Shown piece by piece: positions 16,163 to 24,579 of a stretch of 37,446 nt of DNA. The notes below the pieces were generated by a model. The model did no database searches and was not told where the DNA came from. It saw nothing but the letters and a program-made list of their open reading frames with translations. The position numbers and the translations under genes were made by a program. The stretch lies in the NCBI GenBank assembly GCA_945862495.1, contig CAMAYM010000015.1:1-37446 (forward strand), given 5' to 3'. Source of the stretch: Bordetella parapertussis. GTDB taxonomy: Bacteria > Pseudomonadota > Gammaproteobacteria > Burkholderiales > Burkholderiaceae_B. The number at the start of each line of letters is the position of its first letter. The stretch's first letter is position 1.

Positions 16163-17421
16163 TTTGAGACTCCTGCGAAAAAGTTCATCAACTCAACTGA
16201 AGGTGTATAGATAGGCATGTAGCCGCGCATAAACACCTGCGTATTACGCGTGTAGGCTGCCCAAGGGATGGATGCGCCTTCGCCTGACAAGGCCCCGCAA
16301 ATACGAGCCCGCAACATGCCTGCGGGGTTTTCCATGTCGACGACTATTTCTTGCTGATCATTTGAAAACCCAGTCAAATTCTGGGCAACATCGTGAGCAA
16401 CCGTTCCTGGCAACAAACAGGCCGTTGCCAGGCAACAACCACCGGTGACTGCGAGGGAGTTATGCGCCGACTGAGGGGTAAAGTACCGAACCATAATATG
16501 TCCAGAGCGCTTAGGCGGCGAGACCATGCAGATCTTTGGAACCGTTTCACTATTTTCAAGCTCGGTGCGCGTCATCAACTCACCGTTTCGTTTCTTCAGC
16601 GCCATCTTCAGACCGGCTTCGACCCAGATTTCGCGAAGCCGACCAAGGAGCGCCTGATCACGATTTAGCGCATCTGGCGTCTCATCACCGTTCTGCCCCA
16701 ACTCCGCAGCACTCACAATCACCATCGGCACCGCGACATCCAGACAACTCGCCGTGACACCCGCAAAAACATCCTTACGATTCCCCGTTGGAAAGAGCTT
16801 GCCTGTCTTGGCGCCAATCGGCTCTCTCAGACTGAGTTCTACACCCGGAAATTCGCCCATCACACCGGGGATTTCCGTATCGGCAGGCACCATGCTATTG
16901 CCTTGGGGCGTACTCAGCCGCGCATCGGTAATCACTTTTGTGTTGGTATTAAATATACGCAGTTGCGTCAGAGGTTTTTGCGCCTGGATCAAACCCGTCT
17001 CCAAAGCGTAAATCGGTAGCGCCGACGACATATTGCCGCAATTCACGCTCCAGTCGATCGCTGATTTGTCCGCGGCAAGCTGTGCCAGTGTGCTGCTGAG
17101 ATCTGCCTCGGGACCATCATAAGTATTTAATAAAAATACTTTATTACTCGTAGCAGGACCGCGACCGAGGCCGTTGATTTGCTTATTGCCTTTAGTTTCA
17201 CCTGATAGAGGGACACCCATCACGCGTCGGATCAATTCTTCTTTTAATTCCAACGACTGAGGCAAATGCGGTTCCCAGAGAACAACACCCGTGGAAGTGC
17301 CTCCACGCATGTAATAAAGGGGGAAGTGCGCTACCCCCTGAATCAGTCTCGGTGAGAAACTTTCAAAACCGGGGGGCATGGGCGTGTGCTGGGAGGCATT
17401 AAACGCCTGGTTATTCGACAT
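16159..17421 (-). CDS. PrpF-family isomerase/tautomerase
   Basis: A 420-residue enzyme of the PrpF family, which uses a two-domain diaminopimelate-epimerase fold to shift double bonds in tricarboxylates. Members include 2-methylaconitate isomerase (PrpF), 4-oxalomesaconate tautomerase (GalD) and LigU. Seen here are MRGGTSTG (38-45), NCGNMSSALP with C128, PTGN (211-214), ASCLDVAVPMV and GGCCLATA with C329/C330. The start at 17421 has AGAG six bases upstream; the frame extends to 17469. It heads a coupled operon with AllA-like, lactonase-like and GST genes. No prpB, prpC or acnD lies nearby, which weakens a methylcitrate role. Confidence 0.88.
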   Translation of the reverse strand: MSNNQAFNASQHTPMPPGFESFSPRLIQGVAHFPLYYMRGGTSTGVVLWEPHLPQSLELKEELIRRVMGVPLSGETKGNKQINGLGRGPATSNKVFLLNTYDGPEADLSSTLAQLAADKSAIDWSVNCGNMSSALPIYALETGLIQAQKPLTQLRIFNTNTKVITDARLSTPQGNSMVPADTEIPGVMGEFPGVELSLREPIGAKTGKLFPTGNRKDVFAGVTASCLDVAVPMVIVSAAELGQNGDETPDALNRDQALLGRLREIWVEAGLKMALKKRNGELMTRTELENSETVPKICMVSPPKRSGHIMVRYFTPQSAHNSLAVTGGCCLATACLLPGTVAHDVAQNLTGFSNDQQEIVVDMENPAGMLRARICGALSGEGASIPWAAYTRNTQVFMRGYMPIYTPSVELMNFFAGVSN

Positions 17422-17516
17422 TTTCAGCTCTTTAAGTGGGCGAATTCGGAAGAAAACTTTGCCCATCATAGCTGCTGGTCGAGGCCAGCGCTATCGCGCC
17501 AGCCAGGAAAAACAAA

Positions 17517-17792
17517 TTACTTCAGAATCATGACCTTGATTTCTTCAATTGTCACGAAACCATCATTATTTGTGTCTATTTTCTTGAAATTTGAAGCAAT
17601 ACGGGGCATACCTGCTTTGGCTTCTTCAAGCGTCAGCTTACCGTCGGCATTTTTGTCCGCGGCAGCAAAGCGCTCCTCAGCATCTTTGATTTGTTTTTCC
17701 TGATTGGCAGTGGGGGTCTGCGCGCTGGCAGTCGCAGCAAAAGCCAAAGCAGTCACAGCAAAAATACTTGAAATACGTTGACGAAGAGTCAT
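17517..17792 (-). CDS. Exported EF-hand calcium-binding protein
   Basis: A 91-residue protein with a signal peptide (about 1-24, ending ATASAQ) and two canonical EF-hand loops: DKNADGKLTLEE (46-57) and DTNNDGFVTIEE (73-84). All calcium-coordinating positions are present, so the mature protein should bind two calcium ions in the periplasm. The function is unknown. The start at 17792 has an AGGATG Shine-Dalgarno. It lies 95 bases upstream of the PrpF-like gene on the same strand and may or may not be co-transcribed. Confidence 0.88.
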   Translation of the reverse strand: MTLRQRISSIFAVTALAFAATASAQTPTANQEKQIKDAEERFAAADKNADGKLTLEEAKAGMPRIASNFKKIDTNNDGFVTIEEIKVMILK

Positions 17793-17904
17793 GAGATACA
17801 TCCTGAAGAGTCAATCAGCAAAAGTGCGAACTTGAAACGACTTTAGCACCAGCGCGACCTCTTGACCTCTCGACATACTCGCAAATACTGACACCCGACC
17901 AAAT

Positions 17905-18603
17905 CTACCGCGATTGTCCGAGCGCATCAGAAAGCCAAGGCAACACCACTCCAGCCAACTGCTCTGGCTCCTCCATGGGCATCATATGACCGCAGTGCTC
18001 AAGCACGACAAGCGGTGCACGCGCAGCCTGTGCCATTTCCTGAGCCTCTTGCATCGTCCGCAACCGATCCTGATCCGCAGTCACCACGAGCACGGGACAC
18101 TGAATCGTGTGCATATTTTCAAGATCTGACTTTCTCTGCAACGCAGACAATCTCGCGAAAATCTCAGCACCCAGTCGTTCGCCCATGTCTTTGAGTCGTG
18201 CGATCAGGGCCTCGTCATTTTCTCGATCCACATGCACAGCGCGCTTGAGTGCACTGCGACTCATGCCACGAAACATCTTAGCGGCCGGCCCATCCGACAC
18301 GGGCGGCGCGGTCGGTCTTGTCGAGGTCCCAATCAACACCAAGGCCTCCACACGCTCCGGTGCCTGGTACACCATATGACGCGCAATGTAGCCCCCCAAT
18401 GAGAAACCAATCAAAATGAAACGCTCCGGGCAACGTCGCAAATTACTCGCAGCCAATTCCTGCAATGTTGTCCCTTCGCTAAAGTCAGCATAGATGACGT
18501 TGTAATCCTTTAAAAAAGGAACGAAATCACTCCACATGTCGTAGTCGGTCATAAACCCGGGGGCCAACATAATGGTGGGTTTAGTCGTTGTGTTCGCGTT
18601 CAT
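17905..18603 (-). CDS. Alpha/beta hydrolase
   Basis: A 232-residue alpha/beta-fold hydrolase. The nucleophile elbow is IGFSLGGY with S68. The acid region is VTADQDRLRT and the histidine motif is EHCGHMMPMEEP. There is no signal peptide, so it is cytoplasmic. The start overlaps the stop of the PLP decarboxylase gene by ATGA, so the two proteins are made together and may act in sequence. The family is broad (esterases, thioesterases, lactonases) and no finer call is justified. Confidence 0.88.
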   Translation of the reverse strand: MNANTTTKPTIMLAPGFMTDYDMWSDFVPFLKDYNVIYADFSEGTTLQELAASNLRRCPERFILIGFSLGGYIARHMVYQAPERVEALVLIGTSTRPTAPPVSDGPAAKMFRGMSRSALKRAVHVDRENDEALIARLKDMGERLGAEIFARLSALQRKSDLENMHTIQCPVLVVTADQDRLRTMQEAQEMAQAARAPLVVLEHCGHMMPMEEPEQLAGVVLPWLSDALGQSR

Positions 18604-19823
18604 GCCTCGTCCAAAACCTTTTTAATCGTTTTAATCATCAGAGACATATCCGCATTGGGATTGGCCGCTGTGTTGCGCAACCACTTTTCTTGCCCAATCG
18701 TGACTGTCGACGTCATACCGACTGGCAAATCCTTTAACAAGCGGTCAAAGACAGGCTGACTGCGTGCACGCCACACCACGATTCCTGTCGTGGGTAACGC
18801 AAACAGCTCTAGCCGGGATTCGTTACCAATATATTGAGCCAACTGATCTGCCAAGGCCATGCAATGCTCGATACGTTGCGCAACACCCTCGCGCCCCCAA
18901 CTCATCAACATCGCCAGTAGCGGAATCGCGGTCGCGCCATGCGAACCCAACAGACCTACGTTTGGTTCTGTCAAATACGCACCGCCAAAACTGATCGCTT
19001 CAGTCGCCTTGATCGAATCACGAAAAAACACAAGCGCGGACTCTTTGGGCTGAAACAACCATTTGTGTGAAGACACCGCAACCGAATCTGCCCCCTCAAT
19101 GCCGGCCAACCGATCCGCATAACAGGTCATGCGCAACGGTCCGCCCCATGCGGCATCCACATGCGTCCATGCCGCTTGGCCGATCAGTGACAGTGGGTCC
19201 AGTGCGCCAACACTCGTCGTCCCAGAGGTCAAGACCAAAGCGGTCCGCGTCATGTCCTTGGGTAACGCCTCCACACTCAAGACACCACGCGCATCGGTAG
19301 GAATCATCGTGAAACGTAAACCCAGGATGTGCGCAGACTTTTTAATTGATAAGTGTGCCGAGTCTGAAGCCACCACCTCCGTCACACCCGCACATTCGCG
19401 CGCAGCCCAAAGCGCGGTGAGATTCGCCGCAGACGAACCTGGCGTCATATGACCGCCTGTCATACCGAAATACGGACTCAACCACTCAATCACTTTCTCT
19501 TCAAGCTCGCGCGCAATGGGGGCCGTAGCGGGATGCAACAAGTTTTGATTGAGAGAGGCATTCCAAAGCGTGGTAGCCCAAGTGATCCAGGGCGTTGGTG
19601 GGTCTTTATGCGCAAACGCGACTGGCGAGCCCAAACGCGCAGCTTGGCCAAGCACGAGGGGAGCAAGCTGATCCAGGGTCGCCAGCGACCCCATCCCCGT
19701 CTCAGGCAAACTTGCACCAACGGACGCAGCATTGCCTGAGACAAAGACCTGCCCCATCAACGCAACAGCATGCTCTAGCGCCTGGGCGTCAAGCAAAAAT
19801 TCCTGATCAAGCTCACGCGACAC
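18600..19823 (-). CDS. Pyridoxal-phosphate-dependent decarboxylase, group II type
   Basis: A 407-residue fold-type I PLP enzyme of the aromatic-amino-acid/glutamate decarboxylase group. Seen are GHMTPGSSAANLTALWAAR (124-142), the PLP-stacking histidine region SAHLSIKKSA with H157, HVDAAWGG with D223, and SSHKWLFQP with the Schiff-base K254. It is shorter than typical group II decarboxylases (about 470-500 residues) and lacks part of the C-terminal domain. It could decarboxylate an amino acid or act as a lyase. Its stop overlaps the start of the alpha/beta hydrolase gene. A 126-base divergent region separates it from the glycosyltransferase. Confidence 0.87.
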   Translation of the reverse strand: MSRELDQEFLLDAQALEHAVALMGQVFVSGNAASVGASLPETGMGSLATLDQLAPLVLGQAARLGSPVAFAHKDPPTPWITWATTLWNASLNQNLLHPATAPIARELEEKVIEWLSPYFGMTGGHMTPGSSAANLTALWAARECAGVTEVVASDSAHLSIKKSAHILGLRFTMIPTDARGVLSVEALPKDMTRTALVLTSGTTSVGALDPLSLIGQAAWTHVDAAWGGPLRMTCYADRLAGIEGADSVAVSSHKWLFQPKESALVFFRDSIKATEAISFGGAYLTEPNVGLLGSHGATAIPLLAMLMSWGREGVAQRIEHCMALADQLAQYIGNESRLELFALPTTGIVVWRARSQPVFDRLLKDLPVGMTSTVTIGQEKWLRNTAANPNADMSLMIKTIKKVLDEA

Positions 19824-19949
19824 GTGTCATCCGCCTTGAAAGTCCATATGTTTAACCACATTGAATTTTAATATTATCGCCGAGTACGGTCATAGATCGC
19901 TCAGCCCTATTGCTTGGGATGCTTCTGTGACCTCTGTTATCCTTTCAGT

Positions 19950-21002
19950 ATGGAAATTCTTCAAATCAACCTTGAAAAAGGCTGGCGTGGCGGCGAGCGA
20001 CAAACGCTTTTAACCGCTTGTGCGCAACGCGACCTCGGCCACAACGTCGAACTTGTTTGTCGAGCAGGCGCTGAACTTTCTCTCAAGGCACGCGAGGCCG
20101 GCTTCACCGTACATTACGCCCGCAGCGCCCTCTCTCTTGCAAGCTGGCTCGCTTTCAAGGGCACCCGCTTTGATATTTTGCATGCGCAAACAGCGGGTAG
20201 CGTGACCGGAGCCGTCTTGAGCAAACCGTTCCATCGACGACCCATTGTTTTTTCAAGACGAACTGACTTTCCAGTCAAGACAGGCAAGTTTTTGACCCGC
20301 CTCAAATGGCAGTGCGTAGATCAACTCGTGGCAATCAGTCAGGCTGCAGCCTCTGAGCCACGCAGATTGGGCATCACGCCTCTCATCATTCCGAGCGCCA
20401 CACTCAGCATTACCCCCGATACCGATAGAATCAACAGCCTACTCTCCACATACGCACTCGCGGGCAAACAACTCATCGGTACCAGTGCAGTACTCAAGCC
20501 TGAAAAAGATCCACTGACCCTCATCCAAGCCGCCGCTCGCGTCTGTCAAACACATCCAGATGTTGTGTTTGTTCACTGGGGTGCAGACGGCCCATCCTCT
20601 AAGGCTGCGCGTGCCTGCATCGCCGAACTTGGACTGGAGAAAAAATATCTTCTTTTAGGCTTTCAAAAAAATCCCGAACAATTCTATCCTGCGCTCAGCG
20701 CCTTCGTGCTGTGCTCGATCTCTGAAGCACTCGGAAGCAGTATCCTGGATGCCATGTCCTTAGGTGTTCCCGTAATTGGTACGCGTACGGGCGGAATCAA
20801 AGAAGTCTTGGCAGAGGGTCGGGGCTTGCTCGCACCAGTCGGTGACGCAGCGGCGATCGCTCAGCACATTGAATGGTTACTCAGTCATCCAGAGTCGGCC
20901 CAAGAAATGGCGGCCAATGCCAAGCAGTATGTCAAGTCTGAACACGATGTGCACCAGATGGCTCAAAAATATCTGACGCTTTACGCAAAATTAAGTCGTT
21001 AG
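19950..21002 (+). CDS. Glycosyltransferase, GT-B fold (group 1/GT4 type)
   Basis: A 350-residue cytoplasmic glycosyltransferase with two Rossmann domains. The N-terminal domain begins EILQINLEKGWRGGERQT. The C-terminal nucleotide-sugar domain has the typical LLLGFQKNPEQFYPALSAFV and SISEALGSSILDAMSLGVPV (E-x7-E-like) regions. It probably transfers a sugar in surface glycolipid or polysaccharide synthesis. The start at 19950 is chosen because it opens directly into the first strand; no clear Shine-Dalgarno is present. Its 3' end overlaps the convergent trxC gene by 12 bases. No other glycan genes are adjacent. Confidence 0.88.
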   Translation: MEILQINLEKGWRGGERQTLLTACAQRDLGHNVELVCRAGAELSLKAREAGFTVHYARSALSLASWLAFKGTRFDILHAQTAGSVTGAVLSKPFHRRPIVFSRRTDFPVKTGKFLTRLKWQCVDQLVAISQAAASEPRRLGITPLIIPSATLSITPDTDRINSLLSTYALAGKQLIGTSAVLKPEKDPLTLIQAAARVCQTHPDVVFVHWGADGPSSKAARACIAELGLEKKYLLLGFQKNPEQFYPALSAFVLCSISEALGSSILDAMSLGVPVIGTRTGGIKEVLAEGRGLLAPVGDAAAIAQHIEWLLSHPESAQEMAANAKQYVKSEHDVHQMAQKYLTLYAKLSR

Positions 21003-21416
21003 TGCTTGTTGGATAAACTGTTCAAGCGACTGCGCTGGCAATGCTCCGCTAACACGATTGACTTCCTTGCCACTCTTGTAAGTCGCGAGTGTCGGGATCG
21101 AACGAATATTGAGTCGTTGCGATAAGGCTTGATTTTCTTCAGTGTTGATTTTGACGTGCAACACTTGGTTGGCATGCTTAGCAGCACTTGCCTTAAAGGT
21201 AGGTGCAAACATCTGACAAGGTCCACACCACACCGCCCAAAAGTCTGCCACGACAGGTAATGGCGACCCTGTTAACAGTTCATTAAACGTCTGCTCATTC
21301 ACGTCTACAGGTGCAGACAGTAGATCTTGTTTGCATGCGCCACAGATCGGCGCACTCGATAAACGCTCAACAGGAAGTTGATTGGTTTTCTGACAGTGGG
21401 GGCAATTCATTCTCAT
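20991..21416 (-). CDS. trxC: Thioredoxin 2 (TrxC)
   Basis: A 141-residue thioredoxin with an extra N-terminal zinc ribbon, the hallmark of TrxC. The zinc ligands are C5, C8, C25 and C28, and the active site is WCGPC (63-67) with the cis-Pro strand IRSIPTLATYKSG. It reduces protein disulfides and is induced by oxidative stress in E. coli. The start at 21416 has a GGAG Shine-Dalgarno; the frame runs upstream to 21476, but that extension is not TrxC-like. The 3' end overlaps the convergent glycosyltransferase gene. Confidence 0.93.
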   Translation of the reverse strand: MRMNCPHCQKTNQLPVERLSSAPICGACKQDLLSAPVDVNEQTFNELLTGSPLPVVADFWAVWCGPCQMFAPTFKASAAKHANQVLHVKINTEENQALSQRLNIRSIPTLATYKSGKEVNRVSGALPAQSLEQFIQQALTT

Positions 21417-21629
21417 GAGTTTCTCCAAAAGCGTAATGTCATCTAAAGCCTCTGACAGCTCCGTCACGTCATGCATATAAGTATCATACGTGCATTTCTA
21501 AAGTGCAGGGGTTTCTTACCCTTCCCACTTGTTCTGGCTACCTCGCTCAATGAAATTAGTGCATAATATCCAATATGACAATCATTTAAATATGAGTTTT
21601 TCTGTACAGAATATTAAGGAGATTGAAAA

Positions 21630-21887
21630 ATGAAAGTTGCTTTGACTGCTTGTGCCGCGATCGCCTTGGCCGTGTCGTCTATCAGTATTGCTTCTGCCCA
21701 ATCCAAAACAACGTATCGTGATTCTTCGGGACGAACAACTGGCAGTGCAACGACCAACTCCTCTGGCAAAACAACCTATCGTGATGCCTCAGGCAGAACC
21801 ACTGGGAGCGCATCCACAAACTCTTCAGGCAAGACAACCTACCGGGACGCCTCTGGTCGAACCACTGGCACCTCTAGCAAGCGCTAG
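21630..21887 (+). CDS. Small exported tandem-repeat protein
   Basis: An 85-residue protein with a Sec signal peptide (cleavage after ASA, about residue 23) followed entirely by a 21-residue repeat of the type KTTYRDASGRTTGSASTNSS. There are three copies, the last truncated. The corresponding DNA repeats in 63-base units between 21704 and 21880. The mature part is rich in Thr, Ser, Gly, Arg and Tyr and has no cysteine. AAGGAG lies eight bases before the ATG. Similar YRD-x-x-GR-x-TG repeat proteins occur in other proteobacteria, with no known function that I can name. Confidence 0.82.
   Translation: MKVALTACAAIALAVSSISIASAQSKTTYRDSSGRTTGSATTNSSGKTTYRDASGRTTGSASTNSSGKTTYRDASGRTTGTSSKR
21704..21880 (+). 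repeat. 63-base in-frame tandem repeat
   Basis: Nearly three units of 63 bases lie within the small exported protein gene. The copies differ mostly at third codon positions while the protein repeat is almost unchanged, which points to selection on the protein. This is visible from the repeated acaac-tatcg/taccg starts and the repeated acgaac/cagaac segments. Confidence 0.8.
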
Positions 21888-22651
21888 ATCCTGCGGTCCC
21901 CAATCCAGGCACCCAACTGATAATAAAGCCGACCGATACACTCGCGCACCACCAAATCCGTTAACCCCAGCGCGCGTGGATCGGGTAGGAAATCCATGGG
22001 AGTGAACGCATTCGCGCGCACTTTAAAATCCACTGGAAATGCACTGACCTCAAAGCCCTGACCTTCAAACTGTTGCTTAGCACGAAGCATGTGAAAAGCC
22101 GAAGTGACCAGCAATATCCTCGAATCAGTCAGCATTGCTCTGACCGCAACAGCTTCTTGCGCTGTGTTTTGCGCGTCACCTGATACGCGAATACTTGCCT
22201 CAGGAATACCAAAGCGTTGCGCATGCGCCTTAAGCACAGCACCCTCACTTTGCGTTGCTTTTTCCCAAGGCAATACGCCCCCCGTAAAAATCAAGCGCGG
22301 CGCCTTGCCAGCCTGATACAGATCAATACCTGCAAAAAATCGATCCGCATCATTCCATTCGGCTATCGGACCTGTAGCACCTTGGATACGAGTCATCATC
22401 CCGCTGAGCACGACAATCGCATCTGCTTGAGGTGCATCTTTAGCTTCGGCTTTTAATCCTTGCCCTTCGAGTTTTTCAAATAAAAAATCCGCCACGACGA
22501 ACGTACTGGAGGCATATAACAAGATCAGACCTGCTAGGCTATAGCGCTTTTTATTTTTGTAGACACCATAGACCACCAACAACATGGTCACGAAAAGTGG
22601 CGAAAACAAAATAGGTAAAATTTTATGTAAATAAATCATCTGTTCAATCAT
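21884..22651 (-). CDS. YdcF/ElyC/SanA family (DUF218) membrane protein
   Basis: A 255-residue protein with two N-terminal hydrophobic segments (about 10-29 and 38-58) followed by a periplasmic or cytoplasmic DUF218 domain. Family motifs are DAIVVLSGMM, RLIFTGGVLPW, TQSEGAVLKAHAQRFGIP, RVSGDAQNTAQEA and LLVTSAFHMLRAKQQFEGQGF. E. coli ElyC takes part in envelope biogenesis (lipid carrier metabolism at low temperature); the exact reaction is unsettled. Its 3' end overlaps the convergent small repeat protein gene by four bases. No Shine-Dalgarno is clear at 22651; the ATG at 22639 is an alternative. Confidence 0.88.
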   Translation of the reverse strand: MIEQMIYLHKILPILFSPLFVTMLLVVYGVYKNKKRYSLAGLILLYASSTFVVADFLFEKLEGQGLKAEAKDAPQADAIVVLSGMMTRIQGATGPIAEWNDADRFFAGIDLYQAGKAPRLIFTGGVLPWEKATQSEGAVLKAHAQRFGIPEASIRVSGDAQNTAQEAVAVRAMLTDSRILLVTSAFHMLRAKQQFEGQGFEVSAFPVDFKVRANAFTPMDFLPDPRALGLTDLVVRECIGRLYYQLGAWIGDRRI

Positions 22652-22682
22652 GAGTACAAGTTGAGCGCGTGCTCAGTGCATA

Positions 22683-23603
22683 TTAGTTGCGCCACGACCC
22701 AAGTTGACCTAATTTCGGATCAAAGCGAGAGCCACGCGGCAATACATGCATCCTGATTCCTGATGCACTCACTGTATCGTTATCCTCATTTACAATAAAC
22801 GCGCGCCTCGCATCATAAATTTTGACATGGCCATTGCCTAACACTTCCCAACGGCCATCGGGACGAACGATTAGCGCAGTTTCCTCATCAATTCCTACAC
22901 CTAGTAACTGTGGGCTATCCAACACCGCACTAACTAGACGATTGTCACGTGATCGCCGACTGAAGTGTTGATCAATAATCGCGCCAGGCAAAAGACCAAA
23001 ACCAGGCATCACCTCGGTGCTCCGTAAGGCAACCGCATTAGGATCCTCGTTGATACGACCACTTGCTGTCCGACGCTCTCCCGTTAACATCGTTGCGGTC
23101 ATCACAGCCGCTCCTGCTGAGGTTCCGCCCACCACAGCACCTTTTTCATATTGAAATTCAATTGTTCTGAGTGCTCTCGTACCAAGTAGCGAGGCAGCCA
23201 ATACATTTTGGTCACCGCCTAAAAACCAATAGCCAGTAAATCCGGTCAGAATCGCATCCATTGATCTGGACTGCGCTTGCTCTCGATCCATATTCAAAAC
23301 AACCGTCTCTGCACCTAACCAAGTGAGTTCGGCGAGCACTTCTTCAACCTCCTCGTCATACTCGGTTGCTGCCATAGGGAAAATAGCAATGCGCGCGCGT
23401 CCTGCTCCGCCAGCAAGCTCGACAAAACGTTTTTGAATCGTATAGGGCGTGTCACCCCCGCCAACAATGATGAGGGAACCACGTTTATATTTTTCTATGT
23501 TGACTTCGGCATACCCAACAGGTGCAACAAACATCCCAATGCAAAGCATTAGGCACACCAACAACGTTTGCACATACTTTCTGTCTGACACTATTTTTCT
23601 CAC
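22683..23603 (-). CDS. Exported cyanophycinase-like S51 peptidase
   Basis: A 306-residue member of peptidase family S51 (cyanophycinase/dipeptidase E). It has an N-terminal signal peptide or anchor (about 1-32), then GGGDTPYTIQKRFVELAGG, the GGDQ motif (129-132), the nucleophile elbow GGTSAGAAVM with S162, and IIDQHFSRRSRDNRL with H213. Cyanophycinases release beta-Asp-Arg dipeptides from cyanophycin; an exported form would use external polymer. No cyanophycin synthetase is in the window. The start overlaps the LysR stop by ATGA, so the two are co-transcribed. Other S51 activities on dipeptides are possible. Confidence 0.88.
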   Translation of the reverse strand: MRKIVSDRKYVQTLLVCLMLCIGMFVAPVGYAEVNIEKYKRGSLIIVGGGDTPYTIQKRFVELAGGAGRARIAIFPMAATEYDEEVEEVLAELTWLGAETVVLNMDREQAQSRSMDAILTGFTGYWFLGGDQNVLAASLLGTRALRTIEFQYEKGAVVGGTSAGAAVMTATMLTGERRTASGRINEDPNAVALRSTEVMPGFGLLPGAIIDQHFSRRSRDNRLVSAVLDSPQLLGVGIDEETALIVRPDGRWEVLGNGHVKIYDARRAFIVNEDNDTVSASGIRMHVLPRGSRFDPKLGQLGSWRN

Positions 23604-24496
23604 GCGTAACGCCTCATTTCCTTGCGCATATGAAGCTTGAACTCAGTCGCGATTGGCGACAACTTTTTGCTGGCAGGATGCACGATATGCCAATTAGAGA
23701 GAATCGGAAAGCCCAGTACATCAACTACCGCGACACCGTGTTCTTTTTGCTGACCGTGCAAGGAATGACGAGAAACGATGCCAATCCCCAGTCCTCCCGC
23801 CACGGCCTCCTTGATTGCTTCATTACTGCCAAGTTCCATCCTGATGTGAGGTCTGAATTTATTTTTTTTAAAATACAAATCAACACCCATTCTCGTACCA
23901 GAACCCTGCTCTCTCAGTATGAATCGCTGTTCGCCTAGACTCTTTAATTCAACTCCTGCTTGCTTGACCAAAACAGACCGTACTCCGGCAATCACGACCA
24001 GTGGATTTGCCATAAAAATCTCATCACTCAAATCCAGATCACTTGGTGGCTGTGACATGATGTACAAATCATCCAGATTGTCGCGCATACGTTGCACTAC
24101 ACCATCTCTATTGAGTATTTCAAGCGACACATCTATTTCAGGATATTTTTTACAAAACGAACCAATCAAACGGGGCATAAAGTATTTGGCAGTACTCACC
24201 ACGGCGACTCTGAGCTTGCCGCGCGCCAGCCCTTTCGTACTATCTACGCCTTGCTCAAAAGCTTCCCACGTCTGAACGATCGCCCGTGCCGTCTGTGCGA
24301 GCTCACGCCCCACATCGGTGAGATGTACCTTTTTGGAAATCACTTCATACAGTGATACTCCCACAGATTGAGTCACTTCTTTGAGTTGCATTGACGCGGT
24401 GGGTTGCGTCACATGCATCACACGTGCGGCCGCACTGACGCTACCCGTCTCTGCAAGTGCAAGAAAAAGCTTAAGCTGTCGAAAAGTGATATTCAT
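23600..24496 (-). CDS. LysR-family transcriptional regulator (CbbR-like)
   Basis: A 298-residue LysR regulator with an N-terminal winged HTH (about 1-60, RQLKLFLALAETGSVSAAAR) and an effector domain starting KLRVAVVSTAKYFMPRLIG, a pattern seen in CbbR-like regulators. It is divergent from the SbtA-type bicarbonate transporter and coupled to the cyanophycinase gene, so it probably controls both. A perfect 16-base palindrome covers its own start codon (24495-24510), suggesting autoregulation. Some CbbR-type regulators respond to metabolites of carbon fixation; the effector here is unknown. No Rubisco genes are present. Confidence 0.9.
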   Translation of the reverse strand: MNITFRQLKLFLALAETGSVSAAARVMHVTQPTASMQLKEVTQSVGVSLYEVISKKVHLTDVGRELAQTARAIVQTWEAFEQGVDSTKGLARGKLRVAVVSTAKYFMPRLIGSFCKKYPEIDVSLEILNRDGVVQRMRDNLDDLYIMSQPPSDLDLSDEIFMANPLVVIAGVRSVLVKQAGVELKSLGEQRFILREQGSGTRMGVDLYFKKNKFRPHIRMELGSNEAIKEAVAGGLGIGIVSRHSLHGQQKEHGVAVVDVLGFPILSNWHIVHPASKKLSPIATEFKLHMRKEMRRYA

Positions 24497-24510
24497 AGAT
24501 ATTTATCTAT
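24495..24510. promoter_or_regulatory. Perfect palindrome at the LysR start, probable operator
   Basis: ATAGATATTTATCTAT has 7-base arms separated by two bases. It overlaps the start codon of the LysR gene and lies 70-85 bases upstream of the SbtA-type start at 24580. Its place in a LysR/target divergent region and the T-N11-A spacing inside it fit a LysR-type site. Binding is inferred. Confidence 0.55.
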
Positions 24511-24579
24511 ATATTTGTATTTAAGAATCGATTTTACAGTGAATAGTATGTCGCTTTACGATTGCATGAAAGGACGCTC

